A stretch of 64,000 nt of DNA from Bradyrhizobium sp. CSA207 (GTDB lineage: Bacteria > Pseudomonadota > Alphaproteobacteria > Rhizobiales > Xanthobacteraceae). Of this stretch, positions 56,416 through 64,000 are shown in pieces. The stretch spans positions 1 through 64,000 of the forward strand of contig NZ_JAACFT010000035.1 in assembly GCF_029051685.1 (NCBI RefSeq). The letters run 5' to 3'. Below the pieces are notes generated by a model, which worked only from the letters and a program-made list of their open reading frames with translations, made no database searches and was not told the DNA's origin. Position 1 is the first letter of the stretch. The number at the start of each line of letters is the position of its first letter. The translations under genes and the position numbers were made by a program.

Positions 56416-57405
56416 ATGAGCTCGGTTCCGCATATCCCCGTCCTTGGCCGCGAGGCCATCGACCATCTCGCACCGCGCGAGGGCGGCATCTATGTCGATG
56501 CCACTTTTGGCGGCGGCGGCTACAGCCGCGCCATCCTCGACGTGCCGGGAACCCGTCTGATCGCGATTGATCGCGACCGCACCGCGATCGCTGATGGTGC
56601 CGAGCTGGTCGAGCGCTCCGCTGGCCGGCTGACGCTGGTCGAGGACCGCTTTTCGAACCTTGATGAGGTCTGCGCGGCGCAAGGTGTCGACGTCGTCGAC
56701 GGCGTCGTGATGGACGTCGGCGTCTCCTCGATGCAGCTCGACCAGGCTGGTCGCGGGTTCTCGTTCCGCCTCGATGGTCCGCTCGACATGCGGATGGGGC
56801 AGTCGGGGCCGACCGCGGCCGACGTTGTCGCGCGCGCCTCGGAAGCCGATCTCGCCGACATCATCTATCTCTTCGGCGAGGAGCGGCATTCGCGCCGCGT
56901 CGCCCGCGCCATCGTGGCGGACCGACAAGAGACGCCGTTCACGACCACGCGCGCGCTCGCCGATCTCGTCGCCAGGGTGGTTCGTTCAAAGCCCGGGGAC
57001 ATCCACCCCGCGACGCGGACGTTCCAGGCCCTGCGCATCTTCGTCAACGAAGAACTCGAGGAGCTCCAGACCGCGCTGGCGGCAGCCGAACGCGTGCTGC
57101 GGCCCGGCGGCCGGCTCGTGGTGGTCTCGTTCCACTCGCTGGAAGACCGCATCGTCAAGAATTTTCTCACCTCACGTTCCAGGACCGGCGGCGGCTCGCG
57201 TCATCTGCCGGAAATGGGGCAGACAGCACCGAGTTTCCAGCTTCTGACGCGGCGGCCGGTGATCGCAGGCGAAGAGGAAGTTGCGCACAATCCGCGGGCC
57301 CGTTCCGCCAAGCTTCGTGCCGCCGAGCGTACGGCTGCGCCCGCGCATGACGACGGCGAGCCGTCGTCATGGCCAAGACTCTCCAACGTGATGAGGGGTG
57401 GCTAG
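56416..57405 (+). CDS. rsmH: 16S rRNA (cytosine-1402 N4) methyltransferase RsmH (MraW)
   Basis: This 329-residue enzyme has VDATFGGGGYSRAILDVPGT, VMDVGVSSMQLDQAGRGFSF, RLDGPLDMRM, and the C-terminal signature VVVSFHSLEDRIVKNFL. The start at MSSVPHIPVL is the family N-terminus; longer readings are not conserved. First gene of the division and cell-wall cluster; ftsL starts three bases after its stop. Confidence 0.96.
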   Translation: MSSVPHIPVLGREAIDHLAPREGGIYVDATFGGGGYSRAILDVPGTRLIAIDRDRTAIADGAELVERSAGRLTLVEDRFSNLDEVCAAQGVDVVDGVVMDVGVSSMQLDQAGRGFSFRLDGPLDMRMGQSGPTAADVVARASEADLADIIYLFGEERHSRRVARAIVADRQETPFTTTRALADLVARVVRSKPGDIHPATRTFQALRIFVNEELEELQTALAAAERVLRPGGRLVVVSFHSLEDRIVKNFLTSRSRTGGGSRHLPEMGQTAPSFQLLTRRPVIAGEEEVAHNPRARSAKLRAAERTAAPAHDDGEPSSWPRLSNVMRGG

Positions 57406-57408
57406 CGC

Positions 57409-57801
57409 ATGCGCATCATCCACCTCCTCGTCATCGGCGCGCTGATCTTCGCGGCCGCCTATGTCTACCGGATCAAGATGGATTCCACGGCCCGCACCGA
57501 GAGGGTGCTGCGGTTGCATGCGGAGATCCGCGAGCAGCGCGACGCCATCGCGGCGCTGCGGTCCGAATGGGCCAAGCTCGATGCGCCGCTGCGCCTGCAA
57601 GGCCTCGCCGAGCGGCATCTGCCGCTGAAGCCGATCAATGCGACGCAATATGACTCATTGAAGAACCTGCCGGAGCGTCCGCCGCGGATGTTCAGGCCAG
57701 GCGAGCCCGATCCGATCGGGTCCATGATCAACACCATCGAAGCCGCGAGCGATCCGGATACGGTGACGGGTTCGGTGCCTCAGCCCGAGGACAAGCAATG
57801 A
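57409..57801 (+). CDS. ftsL: Cell-division protein FtsL
   Basis: This 130-residue protein has one N-terminal membrane helix (IIHLLVIGALIFAAAYVYRI) and a coiled-coil periplasmic part (ERVLRLHAEIREQRDAIAAL). The position between rsmH and ftsI is diagnostic, since FtsL is poorly conserved in sequence. The end overlaps ftsI by four bases (ATGA). The last 50 residues form a disordered Pro/Asp-rich tail. Confidence 0.92.
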   Translation: MRIIHLLVIGALIFAAAYVYRIKMDSTARTERVLRLHAEIREQRDAIAALRSEWAKLDAPLRLQGLAERHLPLKPINATQYDSLKNLPERPPRMFRPGEPDPIGSMINTIEAASDPDTVTGSVPQPEDKQ

Positions 57802-59552
57802 GTGCTGCAACTCCGGCCAAGCCTGTTGAGAAATCAAATGAGCCCTGGCGGCAGCGGCTGATCCGCAGCCTGCTCTACGGGCGCAATGTCGACCGTGCCG
57901 CGAAGGCGCGCGCGCGCGTCGGGCTGGCGATCCTCGCCTTCGCCGGGGTCTACGCGCTGATCGGCGGCCGCCTCGTGATGTTTGCGATCGGCGCCGACGC
58001 CCACGGCGCGCGGCGCGCCGCGGCGCAGGAGGTGGTCGCGACCGCGCGGCCCGACATCGTCGATCGCAACGGCGCGATCCTCGCAACCGACGTCAAGGCG
58101 TCGAGCCTGTTCGGCGAGCCGCGCCGCATCATCGACAAGGACGAAGCCATCGAGCTGCTGACCGCGACCGTGCCCGACCTCGACGAGGCCGAGGTGCGCG
58201 AGCGCCTGAAGACGCGCAAGGGCTTTGTCTGGCTCAAGCGCGAGATCACGCCGAAGCAGCAGCAGGACATCCACAAGCTCGGCATTCCCGGCATCGGCTT
58301 CCTGCGCGAAAACAAGCGCGTCTATCCGACCGGCAACGAGGTCGCCCACCTCATCGGTCTGGTCAACATTGACAACCAGGGCATCGCCGGCATGGAGAAG
58401 TGGCTCGACAATCAAGGGCTCGCCGATCTGCATCGCGCCGGCTTTGCCACCGACCGGCTGCAAAAGCCGATCGAACTCTCGGTGGACCTGCGCGTCGAGC
58501 ATGCGCTGCGCGACGAGCTCTTGAAGGCCAAGGAGAAGTACCACACCAAGGCCGCCTCCGGCATCGTCTCCAACGTCAAGACCGGCGAGATCGTTGCGAT
58601 GGTCTCGCTGCCTGACTTCGATCCCAACAGTCCGAAGGAAGCGCACGACCCCGATCGCATCAATCGCCTGACCACCGGCGTCTACGAGATGGGCTCGACC
58701 TTCAAGGCGTTCACGCTGGCGATGGCGCTCGATTCCGGAAAGATCAATCTGAACTCGTCGTGGGATGCGCGCGGAAACCTGCACTACGGCAAATTCACCA
58801 TCCACGACAGCCACTCGCTCGGACGCTTCATCAACACCAAGGAAGTGTTCACCTACTCGTCCAACATCGGTGCTGCGCGGATCGCGCTTAGCCAGGGCGT
58901 CGAGGCGCACAAGGCCTTCCTCGCCAAGATGGGCCAATTGACGCGGCTGCGCACCGAACTCCCCGAGAGCGCGGCTCCGCTGGTACCGCGCCGCTGGAGT
59001 GAGCTGAACACGGTTACCGTCGCGTTCGGTCAGGGCCTGTCCGTGGCGCCCCTCCAGGCAGTGATGGGCATCAACGCCCTGGTGAACGGCGGCTATCTCA
59101 TTCCTCCGACTTTCATGAAGCGCAGCGAAGCGGAAGCGGCGGCGCTGGCCAAACGCGTGATCAAGCAGGAGACCAGCGACAAGATGCGGTTCCTGATGCG
59201 GCTCAATGCCGAGATCGGTACCGCCAAGACCGCCGACATCAAGGGCTATTACGTCGGCGGCAAGACCGGCACGTCCGAGAAGGTCATCAACGGCCGTTAT
59301 GCCAAGAAGCGGGTGCTCAACTCCTTTACCGCGATCATGCCCTGCGACGATCCGAAGTATCAGATCCTCGTGATGCTGGACGAGCCGCAGTCGCTGCCGG
59401 AGACCCACGGCTTCATCACCTCGGGCTGGAACGCGGTGCCCACGGGCGGCAAGGTGATCGAGCGGATCGCACCGCTTTTGGGCGTCGAGCCGCGCTTCGA
59501 CCTGCCGCCGTCCGAGCGCCTTATTCTTGCAGCATCCAGAGCAACCCAGTAA
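57798..59552 (+). CDS. ftsI: Peptidoglycan transpeptidase FtsI (PBP3)
   Basis: This 584-residue division-specific penicillin-binding protein has a membrane helix (VGLAILAFAGVYALIGGRLV), a dimerisation domain and a transpeptidase domain with all active-site motifs: SxxK (Ser300, GSTFKAF), SxN (Ser354-Ser355-Asn356) and KTG (Lys489, GGKTGTSEK). Cytoplasmic N-terminus of about 45 residues. It cross-links septal peptidoglycan. Coupled to ftsL. Confidence 0.96.
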   Translation: MSAATPAKPVEKSNEPWRQRLIRSLLYGRNVDRAAKARARVGLAILAFAGVYALIGGRLVMFAIGADAHGARRAAAQEVVATARPDIVDRNGAILATDVKASSLFGEPRRIIDKDEAIELLTATVPDLDEAEVRERLKTRKGFVWLKREITPKQQQDIHKLGIPGIGFLRENKRVYPTGNEVAHLIGLVNIDNQGIAGMEKWLDNQGLADLHRAGFATDRLQKPIELSVDLRVEHALRDELLKAKEKYHTKAASGIVSNVKTGEIVAMVSLPDFDPNSPKEAHDPDRINRLTTGVYEMGSTFKAFTLAMALDSGKINLNSSWDARGNLHYGKFTIHDSHSLGRFINTKEVFTYSSNIGAARIALSQGVEAHKAFLAKMGQLTRLRTELPESAAPLVPRRWSELNTVTVAFGQGLSVAPLQAVMGINALVNGGYLIPPTFMKRSEAEAAALAKRVIKQETSDKMRFLMRLNAEIGTAKTADIKGYYVGGKTGTSEKVINGRYAKKRVLNSFTAIMPCDDPKYQILVMLDEPQSLPETHGFITSGWNAVPTGGKVIERIAPLLGVEPRFDLPPSERLILAASRATQ

Positions 59553-59632
59553 TCAACGGGTAGCCCGTCGCCGGTGCTGAGTCGGTATTTTACAACGATT
59601 CGGCTTTCCCGCGCGGCATCGACTGGAAGACC

Positions 59633-61105
59633 ATGAAACTGCGCGATCTCCTTGGCCAAGATCTGCTTGGCAATGATGCCGCGATCGAGCCCGCTGCTGC
59701 CGCGCTCGATGTGACCGGGCTTGCGCTCGACAGTCGCGCGGTCAGGCAGGGCGACGCTTTCTTCGCACTCGCGGGCAGCAAGACCGACGGCGCGCGCTTC
59801 ATCGATGCGGCCGTTGCTGCAGGTGCGATCGCCATTGTCGGCGACCATCCGCCGGCGGGCTGCAAGGTGCCGTTCGTCAGCGTCGCCAATCCGCGCCGCG
59901 CGCTGGCGCTGGCCGCTGCGAAATTCTTTCCCAAGCAGCCCGCGACCATTGCCGCGGTGACCGGCACCAGCGGCAAGACGTCAGTCGCCGCGTTCACGCG
60001 GCAGATCTGGGAGCGGCTCGGGCATGTCTCCGCCAGCATCGGCACCATCGGCCTGGTTTCGCCGAAGCGTACGGTCTATGGCTCGTTGACGACGCCAGAT
60101 CCGATCGCCCTGCACCGGCAGCTGGATGAGATCGCGCGCGACGGCGTCACGCATCTCGCGTTCGAGGCGTCTTCGCACGGGCTCGATCAGTATCGTCTCG
60201 ACGGCGTGCGCGTCTCCGCTGGCGGCTTCACCAATCTCTCGCGCGATCATATGGATTACCATCCGACCGTCGCGCATTACCTGGCCGCAAAACTCAGGCT
60301 GTTCCGCGAACTGGTTCCACCGGGCGGCGCCGCGGTGATTTCCGCCGATCATGACTGCTCGGCTGAAGTTGTCGAGGCGGCGAAAACGCGCGGCCTGCGC
60401 GTGATGGCGGTCGGCCGCAATGGCGATGGAGCAGGCGAGGGCATTCGTCTCGTCGATGCCGCGGTCGAGGGTTTCTCGCAAGTGCTTGCGCTCGAACATC
60501 GCGGCGAGCGGTATTCGATCCGGCTGCCGCTGGTCGGCGAATTCCAGATCGAGAACGCGCTGGTGTCGGCCGGCCTTGCGATCGGCACCGGCAGCGATGC
60601 GGCGAATGTGTTTGCGAGCCTCGAACATCTCGAAGGCGCCAAGGGCCGGCTGGAGCGCGTCGGCGAGCGCAACGGCGCGCCGATCTTTGTCGATTACGCC
60701 CACAAGCCCGATGCGCTGGTGAAGGCGCTGCAGGCGCTGCGCCCTTACGCCAGGCGAAGGCTGATCGTCGTGTTCGGCGCTGGCGGCGATCGCGATGCCG
60801 GCAAGCGGCCGATCATGGGCGCGATCGCGGCGGAGAACGCCGACGGTGTCATCATCACCGATGACAATCCGCGCAGCGAGCAGCCGGAAGCCATTCGCGC
60901 CGCAATCCTTGCCACCGCAAAGGGCGCGCGCGAAATCGGCGACCGCGCTGCGGCGATCCGCACCGCGATCGATGAACTGCAAGAAGGCGATGCGCTGCTC
61001 GTCGCCGGCAAGGGCCACGAGACCGGGCAGATCGTCGGCGGCCAGGTGCTGCCCTTCAGTGATCACGAGGCGGTCGCCGCCGCATTAGCGTCGAGGGTTG
61101 CATGA
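59633..61105 (+). CDS. murE: UDP-MurNAc-tripeptide ligase MurE (meso-DAP type)
   Basis: This 490-residue Mur ligase has the ATP loop GTSGKTS (residues 111-117), DAP-binding DNPR (411-414, ITDDNPRSEQP) and GKGHETGQ. DNPR marks the meso-diaminopimelate enzyme. It adds the third residue of the peptide stem in the cytoplasm. Ends inside the start of murF (ATGA). Confidence 0.96.
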   Translation: MKLRDLLGQDLLGNDAAIEPAAAALDVTGLALDSRAVRQGDAFFALAGSKTDGARFIDAAVAAGAIAIVGDHPPAGCKVPFVSVANPRRALALAAAKFFPKQPATIAAVTGTSGKTSVAAFTRQIWERLGHVSASIGTIGLVSPKRTVYGSLTTPDPIALHRQLDEIARDGVTHLAFEASSHGLDQYRLDGVRVSAGGFTNLSRDHMDYHPTVAHYLAAKLRLFRELVPPGGAAVISADHDCSAEVVEAAKTRGLRVMAVGRNGDGAGEGIRLVDAAVEGFSQVLALEHRGERYSIRLPLVGEFQIENALVSAGLAIGTGSDAANVFASLEHLEGAKGRLERVGERNGAPIFVDYAHKPDALVKALQALRPYARRRLIVVFGAGGDRDAGKRPIMGAIAAENADGVIITDDNPRSEQPEAIRAAILATAKGAREIGDRAAAIRTAIDELQEGDALLVAGKGHETGQIVGGQVLPFSDHEAVAAALASRVA

Positions 61106-62481
61106 GTAGGCCACTATGGACGATTGCCGAAGTGGCGCGTGCGCTGGGTGTTGCCGGAACATTCCCGGACACGAGCATCGACCTCGTCACCCAGGACAGC
61201 CGGCTGGTGAAGCCGGGCAGCCTGTTCGTCGCGCTCAGCGGGACGCCGAGCGGCGGCTTCGTCTCGGCCTTCGCCAGTGCGCGTGACGGATGGGAGTTCG
61301 CGGACAAGGCCGAAGCCTCCGGCGCGGCCGCGATGATCGTGCCGCACGAGATCGCCGGCATCCGCATCCCGCAACTCATCGTGAAGGACACGCTGATCGA
61401 CGGCCTCTGGAGCCTCGCACGCGCCGCGCGCGGGCGCTTCAACGGGCCGGTGATCGGCCTGACCGGCAGCGCCGGCAAGACCAGCACCAAGGAATTTCTG
61501 GCGGCCTATCCGAACGCCTATGCGAGCCCGTCGAGCTTCAACAATTTTTGGGGCGTGCCGCTGACGCTGTGCAACGCCAGGCCCGATGCGAGCCTCTGGG
61601 TCGTCGAGATGGGCATGAACCAGCGAGGCGAGATCGCGCGGCTCAGCGAATTGACGCGGCCGACGGTGGCGCTCGTCGTCAACGTCCAGCCGGTGCATCT
61701 GGAAAAGCTCGGCTCGCTCGAAGCGATCCGCCGCGAGAAGGTCTCGATCGCACTCGGCTTGCCCCCGGACGGCGTGCTGGTGCTGCCGGCCGGGATCAAG
61801 GCGTCCGAATGGAAGGGCAAGGTCATACGCTTCGGCGAGAATGCCGAGGTGCACGAGATCACGCACGCCCCGCATGGCGAGAGCTGGCAAGTCGTTGCCG
61901 GGATCGGCAAGAAGGAGCTCGCATTCAGCCTGACGCCGGGTGCGCCGCACCGCGTTCAGAATGCGCTGGCCGCGCTTGCCGCGATCCGTGCGGCGAATCT
62001 CGATCCGGCGACGCTCGCGATCAAGCTCGACCGGGTCGGCATCATGACCGGCCGCGGCGTCGAGCAGGCGGTCGGCGGCGTTACCGTGATCGACGACAGT
62101 TTTAACGGCAATCCGGCCAGCGTGGCTGCTGCTCTGCAAAGCCTTCAGGCGCGTCACGTGAGCGATGGCCGCCGCATTGCGGTGCTCGGCGACATGCTGG
62201 AATTGGGCGATGACGCACCAAGCTATCACACCGGCCTCGCCAGGCATCTCGCAGGGATCGACGGCGTCTTTTGCGTCGGGCCGCTGATGCGCCAACTCTA
62301 CGACGTGCTGCCGGCCGGCAAAGCCCTCGGCTGGCACGACGATCCCGCCACGCTGAGGCCGAATGACGTCGCAGGCCTGCTGAAGGCAGGCGACGTCGTG
62401 GTTGTCAAGGGCAGCAAGAAGATGTTCTGGGTCAACAAGTTTGTGCCGGCCCTAGTGGCCGCCTTGCAGGCAAAGGCGTAA
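61102..62481 (+). CDS. murF: UDP-MurNAc-tripeptide:D-Ala-D-Ala ligase MurF
   Basis: This 459-residue Mur ligase has VIGLTGSAGKTSTKEFLAAY (ATP loop), MGMNQRGEIARLSEL, and VIDDSFNGNPASVAAALQSL. Adds D-Ala-D-Ala to complete the pentapeptide. The ATGA overlap with murE indicates coupling. The 177 bases before mraY hold no gene that I can support. Confidence 0.96.
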   Translation: MSRPLWTIAEVARALGVAGTFPDTSIDLVTQDSRLVKPGSLFVALSGTPSGGFVSAFASARDGWEFADKAEASGAAAMIVPHEIAGIRIPQLIVKDTLIDGLWSLARAARGRFNGPVIGLTGSAGKTSTKEFLAAYPNAYASPSSFNNFWGVPLTLCNARPDASLWVVEMGMNQRGEIARLSELTRPTVALVVNVQPVHLEKLGSLEAIRREKVSIALGLPPDGVLVLPAGIKASEWKGKVIRFGENAEVHEITHAPHGESWQVVAGIGKKELAFSLTPGAPHRVQNALAALAAIRAANLDPATLAIKLDRVGIMTGRGVEQAVGGVTVIDDSFNGNPASVAAALQSLQARHVSDGRRIAVLGDMLELGDDAPSYHTGLARHLAGIDGVFCVGPLMRQLYDVLPAGKALGWHDDPATLRPNDVAGLLKAGDVVVVKGSKKMFWVNKFVPALVAALQAKA

Positions 62482-62658
62482 ACTGCTTGGAAGGCGCTGT
62501 TCCATATCCCACCCTTTGCGGCGCGAAGCCGTCCGGTTTCTTAGAGGTCGCCCGACCCATGACCAAGACCTGCGAAACCAAGACCAGCGAATGCGCGTGA
62601 GGCACGTGAGGCCGGTCAAGGCCAAGCTCGCGTGCAAATGCGCCACAGGACCTTCTGA

Positions 62659-63762
62659 ATGTTTTACTGGCTGATCGAGCTCTCCAACACATTTCCGGGC
62701 TTCGGTGCGGTTCGCACCTTCCTCAACGTCTTCCGTTATATCACCTTCCGCACCGGCGGTGCCGTCGTCACCGGCGCGCTGTTCGTGTTCCTGTTCGGGC
62801 CCTGGATCATCGATCACTTGCGCATCCGCCAGGGCAAGGGCCAGCCGATCCGGGCTGACGGCCCGCAATCGCATCTCAGCAAGAAGGGCACGCCCACCAT
62901 GGGCGGTCTGATGATCCTGTCCGGCCTCACGGTCGGCACGGTACTGTGGGCCAATCCGCTCAACCCCTACGTCTGGATCGTGCTCGCGGTGACGCTCGGC
63001 TTTGGCTTCGTCGGTTTCTATGACGATTATCTCAAGGTGACCAAGCAGACCACGACCGGGTTCGGCGGCAAGCTTCGCCTGCTGATCGAGGCGGTCATCG
63101 CGCTGGCCGCCTGCTATGCGCTGGTGCGGCTGAATCGCGATCCCGCGTCGACTGCACTGACGATTCCTTTTCTCAAGGATACGGTGCTGCATTTCGGCTG
63201 GTTCTTCGTCGTCTTTGGCGCCTTCGTCATTGTCGGCGCCGGCAATGCGGTGAACCTCACCGATGGTCTCGACGGCCTCGCCATCGTGCCCGTGATGATC
63301 GCGACCGCGAGCTTTGCGATGATCGCCTATCTCGCCGGCAACGCGGTGTTCGCCGACTATCTCCAGATCAAATATGTCGCCGGCACTGGCGAGCTCGCGG
63401 TGCTGTGCGGCGCGCTGCTCGGGGCCGGGCTCGGCTTCCTCTGGTTCAACGCTCCGCCGGCCTCGATCTTCATGGGCGATACCGGCTCGCTCGCGCTCGG
63501 CGGCATGCTGGGCGCGATTGCGGTCGCGGTGAAGCATGAGATCGTGCTCGCGGTGATTGGTGGTCTGTTCGTGCTGGAGGCGGTCTCCGTCATCGTGCAG
63601 GTGGTGTCGTTCAAGTTCACCGGAAAGCGCATCTTCCGCATGGCGCCGATCCACCACCATTTCGAGCAGCTGGGCTGGACCGAGCCGCAGATCGTGATCC
63701 GCTTCTGGATCATTTCGGTGATGCTGGCGCTTGCCGGCCTGTCGACGCTGAAGCTGCGGTGA
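62659..63762 (+). CDS. mraY: Phospho-MurNAc-pentapeptide translocase MraY
   Basis: This 367-residue protein has ten helices and MraY signatures: SKKGTPTMGGLMILSGL, LGFGFVGFYDDYLKVTKQTT, NAVNLTDGLDGLAI (catalytic Asp area), FMGDTGSLALGGMLGAIAV and IHHHFEQLGWTEPQIVIRFW. It makes lipid I on the inner membrane. The seven-base gap to murD implies one operon. Confidence 0.97.
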   Translation: MFYWLIELSNTFPGFGAVRTFLNVFRYITFRTGGAVVTGALFVFLFGPWIIDHLRIRQGKGQPIRADGPQSHLSKKGTPTMGGLMILSGLTVGTVLWANPLNPYVWIVLAVTLGFGFVGFYDDYLKVTKQTTTGFGGKLRLLIEAVIALAACYALVRLNRDPASTALTIPFLKDTVLHFGWFFVVFGAFVIVGAGNAVNLTDGLDGLAIVPVMIATASFAMIAYLAGNAVFADYLQIKYVAGTGELAVLCGALLGAGLGFLWFNAPPASIFMGDTGSLALGGMLGAIAVAVKHEIVLAVIGGLFVLEAVSVIVQVVSFKFTGKRIFRMAPIHHHFEQLGWTEPQIVIRFWIISVMLALAGLSTLKLR

Positions 63763-63769
63763 TCGATCG

Positions 63770-64000
63770 ATGATCCCGGTCACGTCCTTTGCCGGCAAGA
63801 CGGTCGCCGTATTCGGGCTCGGCGGCTCGGGGCTCGCCTCCTGCCACGCCCTGAAGGCCGGCGGCGCCGAGGTGATCGCCGGCGACGACAGTGCCGAGAA
63901 CGTCGCCAAGGCGGCGCAAGCCGGTTTCATCACCGCGGACTTGCGCAACGTCTCCTGGGCGAATTTCGCAGCCCTCGTGCTCGCACCCGGCGTGCCGCTG
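63770..64000 (+). CDS. murD: MurD, UDP-MurNAc-L-alanine:D-glutamate ligase (partial, runs off the window)
   Basis: The first 77 codons are present: MIPVTSFAGKTVAVFGLGGS, then GLASCHALKAGGAEVIAGDD, with VLAPGVPL at the window edge. This is the N-terminal domain of MurD; the ATP and C-terminal domains lie beyond. Its place after mraY is the usual dcw order; ftsW would be expected next. Confidence 0.93.
   Translation, partial: MIPVTSFAGKTVAVFGLGGSGLASCHALKAGGAEVIAGDDSAENVAKAAQAGFITADLRNVSWANFAALVLAPGVPL

Noticed and set aside
57834..59408. Long minus-strand frame opposite ftsI (524 codons)
   Set aside because: FtsI has all its catalytic motifs; the opposite frame is a high-GC shadow with no recognisable domain.
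62560..62601. 13-codon frame MTKTCETKTSECA between murF and mraY
   Set aside because: No ribosome-binding site, and no leader-peptide logic is visible.
62452..63948. 498-codon minus-strand frame opposite mraY
   Set aside because: Shadow of mraY; composition is Arg/His/Glu-rich without motifs.
1..64000. tRNA genes or a prophage
   Set aside because: No tRNA-like cloverleaf or CCA end was seen, and no integrase, capsid or tail gene is present.

Overview
The window is a GC-rich chromosomal segment of an alphaproteobacterium, almost certainly Bradyrhizobium or a very close relative. The evidence is the Irr-type iron control elements at bacterioferritin genes, a FixK/FNR-type box, GGAAC-N16-CGTT (EcfG general-stress) promoter matches, a Rhodobacter-type PmtA lipid methyltransferase, the dcw gene order rsmH-ftsL-ftsI-murE-murF-mraY-murD, and many copies of short palindromic intergenic repeats.

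Layout. 1-1.1 kb: bfd and bfr, each behind an Irr box. 1.2-10.5 kb: mostly small single genes (flavin-binding PPOX protein, exported proteins, DUF2277, a cytoplasmic collagen-like protein, a FlbD-like stand-alone HTH, a J-domain protein, RidA, two GST-like proteins, a MUG-type glycosylase, DUF4262), with an SDR gene remnant between them. 10.6-15.7 kb: thiamine operon on the minus strand, led by a TPP riboswitch (thiO-thiS-thiG-thiE-thiC). 15.8-17.7 kb: lytic transglycosylase, zinc ribbon, PRC-barrel protein with a stress promoter. 17.8-22.3 kb: a complete polyamine-type ABC importer. 22.4-29.2 kb: DUF4403, a beta-propeller/regulator pair, DUF899 with a small membrane protein, a GIY-YIG protein, cytochrome c and an L,D-transpeptidase.

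29.5-35.6 kb is the most suggestive part: a GT4 glycosyltransferase, a PmtA-type methyltransferase, a histidine-rich membrane protein, a class III aminotransferase with a membrane-like N-terminus, a phosphatidylserine-decarboxylase-type enzyme and a Nudix hydrolase. Together these look like an uncharacterised membrane-lipid modification locus. 35.7-42 kb: FecR-domain and DUF2147 exported proteins, a 27-residue membrane peptide, an extensin-like lipoprotein and a vanadium-haloperoxidase-like protein. 42.2-49.9 kb: a TetR/HlyD/MFS efflux set with a palindromic operator, then an ABC exporter gene broken by a frameshift, and a MATE pump. 49.9-56 kb: TauE/SafE permease, MocR-type regulator, DUF983, RNase P RNA (minus strand), a DGPF protein with its ECF42-type sigma factor, and an amidase. 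56.4 kb to the end: division and cell-wall cluster, with murD cut by the window edge.

All calls come from reading the sequence. No database search was run, so family names rest on recognised motifs. Starts were moved downstream where a good ribosome-binding site or the family N-terminus supports it.
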